Part shown: one piece after another, positions 43,396 to 50,343 of the stretch
How positions within the stretch are numbered: position 1 is the first letter of the stretch
Layout: every line of letters begins with the position of its first letter
Assembly: GCF_001418325.1 (NCBI RefSeq)
Contig: NZ_LIPN01000182.1
Location: 1-50,343, forward strand
Length of the DNA: 50,343 bases
Direction of reading: 5' to 3'
Source: Streptomyces atriruber
GTDB taxonomy: Bacteria; Actinomycetota; Actinomycetes; Streptomycetales; Streptomycetaceae
Program-made: the position numbers and the translations under genes
The notes under the pieces: generated by a model
What the model was told of the DNA's origin: nothing
Database searches by the model: none
The model's input: the letters and a program-made list of their open reading frames with translations, nothing else

Positions 43396-43424
43396 AGGTA
43401 ACAGGGAAATCCCCGGCCGATCAA
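43396..43424 (-). promoter_or_regulatory. Promoter placing transcription at the Lrp start codon
   Basis: On the minus strand TTGATC (43419-43424), a 17-base spacer and TTACCT (43396-43401), followed by seven bases and the ATG at 43388. This is the layout of a leaderless promoter. Confidence 0.55.
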
Positions 43425-43482
43425 GAGGGATGCCGGGGATTGGTCCCACTCGTCCGTAAAGATCCGGGGGGAGCGGACCGGT

Positions 43483-43515
43483 GCCGCCCCCGCGCGGTGA
43501 GGGCGCGGGGGCGGC
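43483..43515 (-). terminator. Strong hairpin terminator of the S1 protease gene
   Basis: Perfect 13-bp GC stem: GCCGCCCCCGCGC (43483-43495) with GCGCGGGGGCGGC (43503-43515), seven-base loop. It lies 31 bases beyond the stop of the leftward protease gene. Confidence 0.8.
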
Positions 43516-43546
43516 GGCTTCGCGGTACGCCGCACGCGGCGGGGCG

Positions 43547-44284
43547 TCAGACCCCCGCGATGCTCTGGATCCAGGAGCGGTACGCCGTCACGTTCGTGTA
43601 CGCGGTCGTGGTCTGGCGGTCACTGGTGGAGGCGACGCCGACCTGCACGCCGTTGGCGTTCATGGGGCCGCCGGAGTCGCCGCCCGCGGTGATGCCGTTG
43701 CCGCGCCGGGCGCAGATGGCCTGGCCCTGGTAGGCGTCGCGGCAGCCGCCGGTCACGACGACGTCGGCGACCTTGAGCAGCCGGGACTGGCAGTTGATCT
43801 CCTGGCCGCACTGGGACGTCGCGCCCCAGCCGTACACCTGCACGGTCTGGCCCACCGACACCGAGCCCGGGGAGCCGAGGCGTGCGTAGGTGCCCGACAC
43901 GGAGCGGTCCAGCTTGACCAGGGCCAGGTCGGCGGACGGGTGGGTGCTGACGCTGGTGCCGTTGGCCGTGGTGCCGCCGGACGTCTGGTCCAGGCTGCCG
44001 ATGCGGAACGACAGGCCGCCACCGCTGACGCAGTGCTTCGCGGTGAGGATCCAGGTCGGGGCGATGATCGTGGAGCTGCAGGTCTGCCGGCCGTTGGAGA
44101 AGAGCCTGGCCGCCCAGGGGGCGTTGCTGGCGTAGCCGCCGCCGATGATCGGCCGGGGGCCCTGGGTGGATGCCACGGCGGGTGTTTCCGCGCGGGTCGC
44201 GCTCTGGGCCGCTGCGGTGGGGGCGAGCCCCAGAACAGCGAGGGCGGTGGCCGCGAGCGCGGGGACGAGTCTGGATATTCGCAC
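43547..44284 (-). CDS. Secreted trypsin-like serine protease (S1)
   Basis: Precursor of 245 residues. A signal peptide (RISRLVPALAATALAVLGL, cut after APTAAA) and a short propeptide end before IIGGGYASNAPW (Ile46/47), the activated N-terminus. The catalytic triad is His84 (TAKHC), Asp119 (ADLALV) and Ser204 (GDSGGP). Six cysteines (69, 85, 159, 165, 181, 191) fit three disulfides. The proenzyme is exported and activated outside the cell. Start GTG 44284 is preferred, since GGAGA lies five bases before it; the ATG four codons earlier has no ribosome site. A hairpin (44311-44329) sits in the leader. Confidence 0.92.
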   Translation of the reverse strand: MRISRLVPALAATALAVLGLAPTAAAQSATRAETPAVASTQGPRPIIGGGYASNAPWAARLFSNGRQTCSSTIIAPTWILTAKHCVSGGGLSFRIGSLDQTSGGTTANGTSVSTHPSADLALVKLDRSVSGTYARLGSPGSVSVGQTVQVYGWGATSQCGQEINCQSRLLKVADVVVTGGCRDAYQGQAICARRGNGITAGGDSGGPMNANGVQVGVASTSDRQTTTAYTNVTAYRSWIQSIAGV

Positions 44285-44715
44285 GTTCGTCTCCATTGTG
44301 TGGGGATGAAGCGTCCTTGATGAGGACGCGACCGCATAGGTATGCAGTCGCAGTGCACGCCGGGAAGGCGGGTATCTTCTGTCGCGTGCATGCCATCTCT
44401 GGCGGGAAAGAATCTGGCAGAGGTGCTGTGGGCGGCGCAAGAGTGCCGACCGTGCCTTCTGTGCGGCTGTTGCGGCCATGGGTGGGCTTGCGGCGCAGTG
44501 CATGATCAAACCGAATCCTGGTCCGGACCATTCTCGTGGGAAGGTGCGCACTCCTGACAACGCCCTTTCACGACAACCCTGTTGGCTCCGCTCGCACGGC
44601 CCACCGGGGAAGGCGGCGGTCGAGCCGGAATTCGCCGGGGATTCGACGGCGGGCCGGAGGGGATGCCGGGGAACATCGCTTCAGAGTTCCGGTCGCCGCC
44701 CGTAGATTTTTGGCC
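44285..44715. other. 431-base divergent intergenic region, no gene seen
   Basis: Between the S1 protease and the rhodanese genes. On the protease side there is a stem GCGTCCT-TGATG-AGGACGC (44311-44329) and a palindrome GCATA-GG-TATGC (44334-44345), which overlaps a possible -10. On the other side is the rhodanese promoter. The middle (about 44350-44670) shows no gene, tRNA or clear repeat. Confidence 0.5.
44680..44708 (+). promoter_or_regulatory. Promoter placing transcription at the rhodanese start codon
   Basis: Strong -10 TAGATT (44703-44708), weak -35 TTCAGA (44680-44685) at 17 bases, and seven bases to ATG 44716 with no ribosome site. A leaderless message is likely. Confidence 0.45.
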
Positions 44716-45252
44716 ATGAACAACACGAACACGCAGCTCAGCGTCCCTTCTTCGGCTCCGTCCCGCACCACGGCCGCCACGCCCGCCGCCGCAAACGCGG
44801 TCCTGCGGGTTCCGCCCGCGTCCCCCGCCGCGGCCGCCGCGTACTTCGGCGCGAGCCTCGCCTTCCACGCCGACGTGTCCGACGTGGCCTCGGCGCTCGC
44901 CGCGGACGCCGACCCGGGCTTCGTGGTCGTCGACACCCGCTCCACCGCCTCCTGGGACCAGGGACACGTCCCCGGCGCCCTCCACCTGCCGACCGCCCTC
45001 GTCCCCGAGCGGGCGGAGGCGCTCCTCGACAGGTCGGTGCCGGTCGTCACCTACTGCTGGGGCCCCGGCTGCAACGGCGCGACCCGCGCGGCGCTCGCCC
45101 TCGCCCGACTCGGCTTCCAGGTCAAGGAGATGCTCGGCGGCTTCGAGTACTGGGCGCGCGAGGGATTCGAGTTCGAGACGTGGGAGGGCCGCGAGCGGCG
45201 CGCCACCGATGCGCTCACCGCTCCGGTCGACGCCGAGGACTGCGGCTGTTGA
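44716..45252 (+). CDS. Rhodanese-domain sulfurtransferase
   Basis: 178-residue protein. An Ala/Pro/Thr-rich N-terminal 45 residues precede a single rhodanese domain: FVVVDTRSTASWDQGHVPGALHLP and the active loop VTYCWGPGCNGATRAAL, with Cys114 at the catalytic position and a second Cys119 in the loop. The chain ends with EDCGC, whose cysteines could accept persulfide. It transfers sulfane sulfur to an unknown acceptor in the cytoplasm. It starts at an ATG behind a promoter without leader. Confidence 0.9.
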   Translation: MNNTNTQLSVPSSAPSRTTAATPAAANAVLRVPPASPAAAAAYFGASLAFHADVSDVASALAADADPGFVVVDTRSTASWDQGHVPGALHLPTALVPERAEALLDRSVPVVTYCWGPGCNGATRAALALARLGFQVKEMLGGFEYWAREGFEFETWEGRERRATDALTAPVDAEDCGC

Positions 45253-45320
45253 CCGCCCGACCCGGCGGGCCGGAAGAATTCACGTGCGCCACGGAGCCCC
45301 GGCCTCCACCATGGACAGTC

Positions 45321-46166
45321 ATGCCACGACTGCCCTCACCCACGCCCGCCCAACTCCGCCGTGATCCGCTCCCGTTGCGTGGACGCACCGCCCTCGTCAC
45401 CGGGGCCAGCCGACGCGGAGGCATCGGATACGCCGTCGCCCGGCGGCTCGCCGCGTACGGCGCCGGGGTCTACCTCCACCACCACGTCCCGCACGACGCG
45501 GCGATGCCCTGGGGCGCCGACCGGACGGAGGACGTCGTCGCCGGGGTCCGCGAGGCGCTCGGCGACCCGGACGCGCCGGTCGTCGCCGGGCCCGGCGACC
45601 TGACGGAGCCCGACGCGCCGGCCGATCTCATCGGGACGGCCGCCGCGGCGCTCGGCGGCCGTCTCGACATCCTCGTCGCCAACCACGCGCTGAGCGGCAG
45701 CGACGGATCGCTCCACGAGATCGACGCGGCCATGCTCGACGCGCACTGGGCGGTGGACACCCGCTCCGTGATCCTCCTCGTCCAGGCGTACGCACGGCTG
45801 CGCACGCAGTTGCCGGACCGCACCCCGGGCGGCCGCGTCATGATGATGACGTCCGGGCAGGACATCGCGGGCGGCATGCCGGACGAGATCGCGTACGGCC
45901 TGCAGAAGGGCGCCCTGGCCTCGGCGACCCGCTCGCTCGCCACCGCGCTGGCCGACCTCGCCACCACGGTGAACTGCGTCAACCCCGGCCCCGTGGACAC
46001 GGACTACCTCCACGGCGACGCCTACGCGGAGGTCGAGTCCCACTTCCCGGCGGGCCGCTGGGGCATGCCGGACGACCCGGCCCGCCTCATCGCGTGGCTC
46101 GCCACGGACGAGGCGGAATGGATCACCGGTCAGGTCATCGACTCGGAAGGCGGCTGCCGACGCTGA
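45321..46166 (+). CDS. Short-chain dehydrogenase/reductase (SDR)
   Basis: 281-residue NAD(P)-dependent oxidoreductase. Cofactor motif ALVTGASRRGGIGYAVA has one extra residue in the glycine loop; catalytic Ser178, Tyr192 and Lys196 in MMMTSGQ and AYGLQKGAL. The usual NNAG is NHALSG (Asn121). C-terminal WITGQVIDSEGG is typical of classical SDRs. It is monocistronic; substrate unknown. ATG 45321 is chosen because the SDR fold begins directly after it; an ATG ten bases earlier is out of frame. Confidence 0.92.
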   Translation: MPRLPSPTPAQLRRDPLPLRGRTALVTGASRRGGIGYAVARRLAAYGAGVYLHHHVPHDAAMPWGADRTEDVVAGVREALGDPDAPVVAGPGDLTEPDAPADLIGTAAAALGGRLDILVANHALSGSDGSLHEIDAAMLDAHWAVDTRSVILLVQAYARLRTQLPDRTPGGRVMMMTSGQDIAGGMPDEIAYGLQKGALASATRSLATALADLATTVNCVNPGPVDTDYLHGDAYAEVESHFPAGRWGMPDDPARLIAWLATDEAEWITGQVIDSEGGCRR

Positions 46167-46175
46167 GCCCCGCGC

Positions 46176-47894
46176 TCAGAGCCGGGACAGCTCCTCCACC
46201 AGGTCGTCCAGGCCCAGGGGGCCCTGCGACAGCGCGGCCATGTGCCACGCCTTGGCGTCGAACGCGGCACCGTGCCGCCGCCGCGCGTTCTCCCGGCCCA
46301 GCAGCCAGGCACGCTCGCCCAGCTTGTAGCCGATGGCCTGGCCCGGAATGGTGAGGTAGCGGGTCATCTCGCTCGCCACGTAGTCCGTGGGGCGGCTGCA
46401 GTGCGCGTCGTAGAACTCCTGGGCGAGGTCCGGCGTCCAGCGCTCACCGGGGCGGAAGGGGGAGTCCGCGGGGATCTCCAGCTCCAGGTGCATGCCGATG
46501 TCGACGATGACCCGCAGCGCGCGCATCATCTGCGCGTCGAGATAGCCGAGCCTGCGCTCGGGGTCGGTGAGGAAGCCGAGCTCGTCCATCAGCCGCTCCG
46601 CGTACAGCGCCCAGCCCTCGGCGTTGGCGCTGACGATGCCGACAGTGGCCTGGTAGCGGGACAGGTTCTCCGCCACGTGCGCCCACTGGGCGAGCTGGAG
46701 GTGGTGGCCCGGCACGCCCTCGTGGTACCAGGTGGAGACGAGGTCGTAGACCGGGAAGCGGGTCTCGCCCATCGTCGGCAGCCAGGTGCGGCCCGGCCGC
46801 GAGAAGTCCTCGGACGGACCGGTGTAGTAGGGGGCCGCCGCACCACCGGGCGGGGCGATGTGGGACTCCACCTTCCGCACGCGCTCGGCGAGTTCGAAGT
46901 GCGTGCCGTCCAGGGCGCCGATCGCCTCGTCCATCAGCTCCTGCAGCCAGACCCGGACCTCGTCCACGCCCTCGATGTGCGCACCGTGCTCGTCCAGGTG
47001 GGCGAGCGCCACCCACGGCGTGGCCGCGCCCGGCAGGATCTTCTCGGCCTCGGTCTTCATCTCGGCGAGCAGCCGGTGGAACTCCGACCAGCCGTACGCG
47101 TATGCCTCGTCGAGGTCCAGGTCGGTGCCGTTGCACTCGCGTGAGAGGCGGGCGTAGCGCTCGCGGCCCACGATGTCGGGGGCGCCCTCGATCGCGGGTG
47201 CGTAGACGTCCCGCATCCAGTCGCGCAGCGCCACGACCGACGCGGTGGCGGCCACGGCGGCGGCGTCCAGCTCGGTGCGCAGCGCGTCCGGTCCCGCGGC
47301 CGCGAAGGTCTCGAACCAGCCGCGCCCGCTCGGGTCGTCGCCGGTTTCCCCCGCCCACTCGGTGAGCTGTCCGATGAACGTGTCGGTGGGGCGCGGCGGC
47401 CCGAACAGCTTGCGCTCCAGGCCGAGTTCCAGCGAGGCCCGGTACCCTTCGAGTGCGGTCGGCACGGCGCGCAGCCGCTCGGCGATCGCGGCCCAGTCGT
47501 CCTCCGTGTCCATGGGGGACAAGGTGAAGATCTCCCGCACCTGATGCGGCATCGTGTGCAGATTGCCGACCGCGCGCAGCCCTTCGTCGGCCTCGTGCAC
47601 GGCCAGCTGTGCGGTGAGCCGCTCGCGCAGCAGCCGTCCGCAGCGGCGCTCGGACTCGCTGTCCGCGCCGGGCCTGCGCTCCGCCTCGTCCAGCCGGGCC
47701 AGGGTCGTGCGCGCCAGCCGGGCGACGGCCTCCTGGCCCGCGGGGGAGGTGTCGGGGAGCCTGCGGTTGCTCTCCTCGACACCGAGGTAGGTGCCCGTGA
47801 TGGGGTCGAGGGCGATGAGCTCGTCGACGTAGGCGTCGGCGACGGCGCGGGGCAGGGGGCCGGTGTTCGGATGCGGCTTCTCGGTGACTGACAT
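46176..47894 (-). CDS. DUF885-family metallopeptidase-like protein
   Basis: 572-residue protein of the DUF885 family, usually taken as zinc carboxypeptidase-like enzymes. The zinc motif is WYHEGVPGHHLQLAQ (His391, Glu392, His397/398) and a downstream AEGWALYAERLMDELGF supplies the third ligand. The rest is helical. No signal peptide is seen, so it is cytoplasmic. Start ATG 47894 follows GAGG; the in-frame start at 47933 is less likely. The Lrp gene lies 32 bases upstream on the same strand, so the two may form an operon. Confidence 0.9.
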   Translation of the reverse strand: MSVTEKPHPNTGPLPRAVADAYVDELIALDPITGTYLGVEESNRRLPDTSPAGQEAVARLARTTLARLDEAERRPGADSESERRCGRLLRERLTAQLAVHEADEGLRAVGNLHTMPHQVREIFTLSPMDTEDDWAAIAERLRAVPTALEGYRASLELGLERKLFGPPRPTDTFIGQLTEWAGETGDDPSGRGWFETFAAAGPDALRTELDAAAVAATASVVALRDWMRDVYAPAIEGAPDIVGRERYARLSRECNGTDLDLDEAYAYGWSEFHRLLAEMKTEAEKILPGAATPWVALAHLDEHGAHIEGVDEVRVWLQELMDEAIGALDGTHFELAERVRKVESHIAPPGGAAAPYYTGPSEDFSRPGRTWLPTMGETRFPVYDLVSTWYHEGVPGHHLQLAQWAHVAENLSRYQATVGIVSANAEGWALYAERLMDELGFLTDPERRLGYLDAQMMRALRVIVDIGMHLELEIPADSPFRPGERWTPDLAQEFYDAHCSRPTDYVASEMTRYLTIPGQAIGYKLGERAWLLGRENARRRHGAAFDAKAWHMAALSQGPLGLDDLVEELSRL

Positions 47895-47926
47895 GCGGAC
47901 ATCCTCGTACGCGCGACCGGTGCGCG

Positions 47927-48442
47927 TCACCATGATTCACTCGGCGGATCCTGCGCCGGGTCGGCCGCGGCGTCGGGCGGCAGCAGCGGGCCGCACGCCC
48001 ACTGCTGGAAGATCAACCGGGTCTCGACGCGCGCCACTTCGCGCCGGGCGGTGAACTCGTCGAGGACGAGCCGCTGCAGGTCCGCGGGCCCGGCGACCGC
48101 CACGTGCACCAGAAAGTCCTCGGGGCCCGTGAGATGGAAGAGCGAGAGCGACTCGGGCAGGGCCCTGACGCGCTCCACGAAGGGGCCGACGAGATCCCTT
48201 CGGTGCGGCCGGACCTGCACGGAGAGGAGCGCTTCGAGCCCGCGGCCGAGCTTCGCCGGGTCGAGCCTCAGCTGGTGTCCGAGAATCACCCCGGAACGCC
48301 GCAGCCGCGTCACCCGGTCGAGACACGTGGACGGCGCGACCCCGACCTGCGCCGCCAGGTCCCGATAAGTGGTCCGGGCATCGTTCTGCAGCACGCGCAA
48401 TATGTGGAGATCCACCGGGTCCAGTGCGACAGAATCGGCCAT
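47927..48442 (-). CDS. Lrp/AsnC-family regulator, divergent from the sulfur amino acid lyase
   Basis: 171-residue regulator. HTH: LDPVDLHILRVLQNDARTTYRDLAAQVGVAPSTCLDRVTRLRRSGVI; RAM domain with LFHLTGPEDFLVHVAV. It is divergent, with a 60-base gap, from a PLP-dependent sulfur amino acid lyase gene, the classic arrangement in which an Lrp protein controls its neighbour in response to an amino acid such as methionine. TACGTT lies six bases before the ATG as a possible -10, so the mRNA may be leaderless. It is followed by the DUF885 gene. Confidence 0.92.
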   Translation of the reverse strand: MADSVALDPVDLHILRVLQNDARTTYRDLAAQVGVAPSTCLDRVTRLRRSGVILGHQLRLDPAKLGRGLEALLSVQVRPHRRDLVGPFVERVRALPESLSLFHLTGPEDFLVHVAVAGPADLQRLVLDEFTARREVARVETRLIFQQWACGPLLPPDAAADPAQDPPSESW

Positions 48443-48502
48443 CGGCCGAACGTAGCACGGGGTGCGGGCCCAAGGCCCGGGGTGTTGTTCAGCCTGTGCG
48501 GC

Positions 48503-49789
48503 ATGGAAGCGAACACCGGGACAGCGCCGCACACACCCTCCGTCGGCAGCACCCCTCCCTCGCGCGCCCTGGCCACCGAAGCGGTGCACGCGGGGCGGGA
48601 CGATCTGGCCGAACTGGGCCTGCACGCCCCGCCGATCGACCTCTCCACGACCTACCCCTCCCGCGACAGCCGGGCCGAGGCCGCCCGCATCGACGCCTTC
48701 GCCGCCGAAGGGATCGTCGACGACGGGCCGCCGGTCTACGCCCGGCTCGGCAACCCGACCGTCGCCCGCTTCGAGACCGCCCTCGCCCGCCTCGAAGGCA
48801 CCGAGAGCGCGGTCGCCTTCGCGAGCGGCATGGCGGCGCTGACCGCGGTGCTTCTCGTACGGGGATCCGCGCGCCTGCGCCACGTCGTGGCCGTCCGGCC
48901 GCTGTACGGCTGCAGCGACCACCTGCTCACCGCGGGGCTCGTCGGCACCGAGGTGACCTGGGTGGACCCGGACGGCATCGCCGACGCCATCCGTCCCGAC
49001 ACCGGACTGGTGATGGTCGAGTCGCCCGCCAACCCGACCCTCGCCGAACTGGACCTGGCCGAGGTGGCCCGCGCGTGCGGCACGGTGCCGTTGCTCGCGG
49101 ACAACACCTTCGCGACACCCGTGCTGCAGCGGCCCGCCGAGAGCGGCGCCCGTCTGGTGCTGCACAGCGCCACCAAGTACCTGGGCGGGCACGGCGACGT
49201 CCTCGGCGGGGTCGTCGCGTGCGACGAGGAGCTCGCGCGTGGCCTGCGCCAGGTCCGGTTCGCCACCGGCGGGGTGCTGCATCCGCTCGCCGGATACCTG
49301 CTGCTGCGCGGCCTGTCCACCCTCCCGGTCCGGGTGCGCGCGGCCTCGGCGAACGCGGCGGAACTGGCCCGCCGCCTCGCCGCCGACCCGCGCGTGGACC
49401 GGGTCCACTATCCGCGGATGGGCGGCGCCATGGTCGCCTTCGAGGTGCACGGCGACCCGCACGGGGTGATCGCCGGTGTACGGCTGATCACCCCGGCGGT
49501 CAGCCTCGGCAGCGTCGACTCGCTCATCCAGCACCCGGCGTCGATCAGCCACCGCGTGGTGGACGTGACGGACCGGCGCTCGGCAGGGGTGAGTGACCGG
49601 CTGCTGCGCATGTCGTGCGGTCTCGAGGACGTCGAGGACCTCTGGCACGACCTGGACCGGGCGCTGGGCCCCGTGCCGGTCACCGTTTCGGCCCCGGCGG
49701 CCGTAGGGACCGTCAGCGCTGTGCCCGCTGCGGATGTTCGGGGCGGTCTTCGGGACGCCGCGCGTGGTCGTACGGCAGCCGCGAACTGA
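48503..49789 (+). CDS. Cys/Met metabolism PLP enzyme (methionine gamma-lyase/cystathionine gamma-lyase type)
   Basis: 428-residue PLP enzyme of the trans-sulfuration family. PLP-Lys225 is in LVLHSATKYLGGHGD, with Asp200 in LADNTFATP for the pyridine nitrogen, Tyr79 in PPVYARLGNPT for phosphate binding and FASGMAAL for phosphate. It splits or joins C-S bonds in Met, Cys or cystathionine; which reaction cannot be decided. Divergent from an Lrp gene, its likely regulator. The C-terminal 77 bases overlap the end of the convergent GNAT gene, and this tail is Ala/Arg-rich. Confidence 0.9.
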   Translation: MEANTGTAPHTPSVGSTPPSRALATEAVHAGRDDLAELGLHAPPIDLSTTYPSRDSRAEAARIDAFAAEGIVDDGPPVYARLGNPTVARFETALARLEGTESAVAFASGMAALTAVLLVRGSARLRHVVAVRPLYGCSDHLLTAGLVGTEVTWVDPDGIADAIRPDTGLVMVESPANPTLAELDLAEVARACGTVPLLADNTFATPVLQRPAESGARLVLHSATKYLGGHGDVLGGVVACDEELARGLRQVRFATGGVLHPLAGYLLLRGLSTLPVRVRAASANAAELARRLAADPRVDRVHYPRMGGAMVAFEVHGDPHGVIAGVRLITPAVSLGSVDSLIQHPASISHRVVDVTDRRSAGVSDRLLRMSCGLEDVEDLWHDLDRALGPVPVTVSAPAAVGTVSAVPAADVRGGLRDAARGRTAAAN

Positions 49790-50343
49790 CCGGTGTCGCG
49801 TCGAGGCGGGCCGTGATCACCAGCGTGCCCTCCTCGATCTGGTAATCGAGCGGCAGACCGAGCCCGCGCATCGCGGCCACCATTCCGGTGTTGGACGCCT
49901 GCGTCACCGCGTACACGCTCTCGCAGCCCGCCTCGACCGCCATCGTCACCAGGCGGCCGAGCAGCTGGCTGCCGATGCCGCGGCGCTGCCACTCGTCCTC
50001 GACGAGCAGCGCGACCTCGGTCTCGTCGCCGTCCCAGAGGAGATGGCCGATGCCGACGATCCGCCCGGACGCGGTGCGCACCGCGAGGGTGCGCCCGAAC
50101 CGGGGGCTCAGGAGGTGGTTGAGGTAGCGGTCGGCGTCGTGCACCGGGCCGTGGTACCGCTTGTCCAGGGTGCGGGGCGAGCAGCGCTCATGCATGGCCT
50201 TGGCGGCCTCGACGTCGGAGGTGTCGGCCCGCCGCACGGTGATGGAGTTGCCCTCGGGAAGCGTCAGGACGTCCTGGCTGTGCGGGATGCGCGGGCCGAG
50301 CCGCGTGTCGAGCTCCACGAGGGCCCGCGCGCGGGCGAACTCC
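49713..50343 (-). CDS. GNAT-family N-acetyltransferase, N-terminus cut by window edge
   Basis: At least 201 residues of a GNAT protein. The acetyl-CoA loop is LLVEDEWQRRGIGSQLLGRLV (R-x-x-G-x-G type), preceded by GIGHLLWDGDETEVAL and an N-terminal ADTSDVEAAKAMHERCS. A GTG at 50318 could be a start, but the frame stays open to the edge (reading FARARALVELD), so the gene probably continues beyond the window. It transfers an acetyl group to an unknown acceptor. Its 3' end overlaps the convergent lyase gene. Confidence 0.87.
   Translation of the reverse strand, partial: EFARARALVELDTRLGPRIPHSQDVLTLPEGNSITVRRADTSDVEAAKAMHERCSPRTLDKRYHGPVHDADRYLNHLLSPRFGRTLAVRTASGRIVGIGHLLWDGDETEVALLVEDEWQRRGIGSQLLGRLVTMAVEAGCESVYAVTQASNTGMVAAMRGLGLPLDYQIEEGTLVITARLDATPVSSRLPYDHARRPEDRPEHPQRAQR

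Noticed and set aside
44342..44557. Cys-rich 71-codon open frame in the protease-rhodanese gap
   Set aside because: No ribosome site, no similarity recognised, and Cys codons arise from GC-rich TGC runs.

Overview
The window is high-GC DNA with the gene repertoire and codon habits of Streptomyces or a close relative. The evidence is very GC-rich third positions, GTG starts, two rare TTA (bldA-type) codons, an AfsR-like regulator, a DUF574-type methyltransferase, DmdR-like iron boxes and TerD/TerB proteins. I see no rRNA, tRNA, CRISPR array, prophage, transposase or biosynthetic gene cluster. It reads as chromosomal core or near-arm DNA made of many short transcription units, most with their own regulator.

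Layout: 0-6 kb holds stress and iron genes: a Fur-family gene (cut by the left edge) divergent from katG, a methyltransferase, a TOPRIM protein, and an FprA-type ferredoxin-NADP reductase behind a stack of palindromes that includes an iron-box-like site. 6-10.4 kb holds a large AfsR-like regulator with a TTA codon, a 340-base gap with a G-quadruplex motif, and a VanX-like peptidase whose catalytic Glu is replaced by Gln. 10.4-13 kb is a leftward operon, DJ-1/PfpI protein - TetR - aldehyde dehydrogenase, with a perfect TetR-type operator. 13.2-18.9 kb holds a TetR gene with twin operators, divergent from a molybdenum hydroxylase operon (2Fe-2S, FAD/4Fe-4S and Mo subunits plus an XdhC chaperone). 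18.9-25.3 kb holds a VOC protein, a TTA-containing carboxylesterase, a TDT transporter, a MoxR ATPase/VWA pair and an Old Yellow Enzyme homologue.

25.3-31.8 kb is a run of small stress genes: a CGNR protein, a Ddn-like oxidoreductase, a PucR-like regulator, CoA-binding protein with TerD, BlaI with an M56 peptidase, TerB and a TenA-like protein. Two near-identical operators, one at blaI/terD and one at terB/tenA-like, suggest a BlaI mini-regulon. A 160-base inverted-repeat element with interlocking stems fills the gap between the M56 gene and terB. 31.8-35.7 kb is TetR divergent from an APC permease and an amidohydrolase. 35.7-41.6 kb holds a 4'-phosphopantetheinyl transferase, a YigZ/IMPACT protein and sbcD-sbcC. 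41.6-50.3 kb holds a serine hydrolase remnant, a DUF574 methyltransferase, two Lrp/AsnC regulators, a secreted trypsin-like protease, a rhodanese, an SDR, a DUF885 protein, a PLP-dependent sulfur amino acid lyase and a GNAT protein cut by the right edge.

The observations I would follow first are the structured intergenic element at 30316-30475, the shared BlaI-type operators, the palindrome stack before fprA and the twin TetR operators before the Mo-hydroxylase operon. All functions are read from the sequence by eye and memory of the families; no searches were run.
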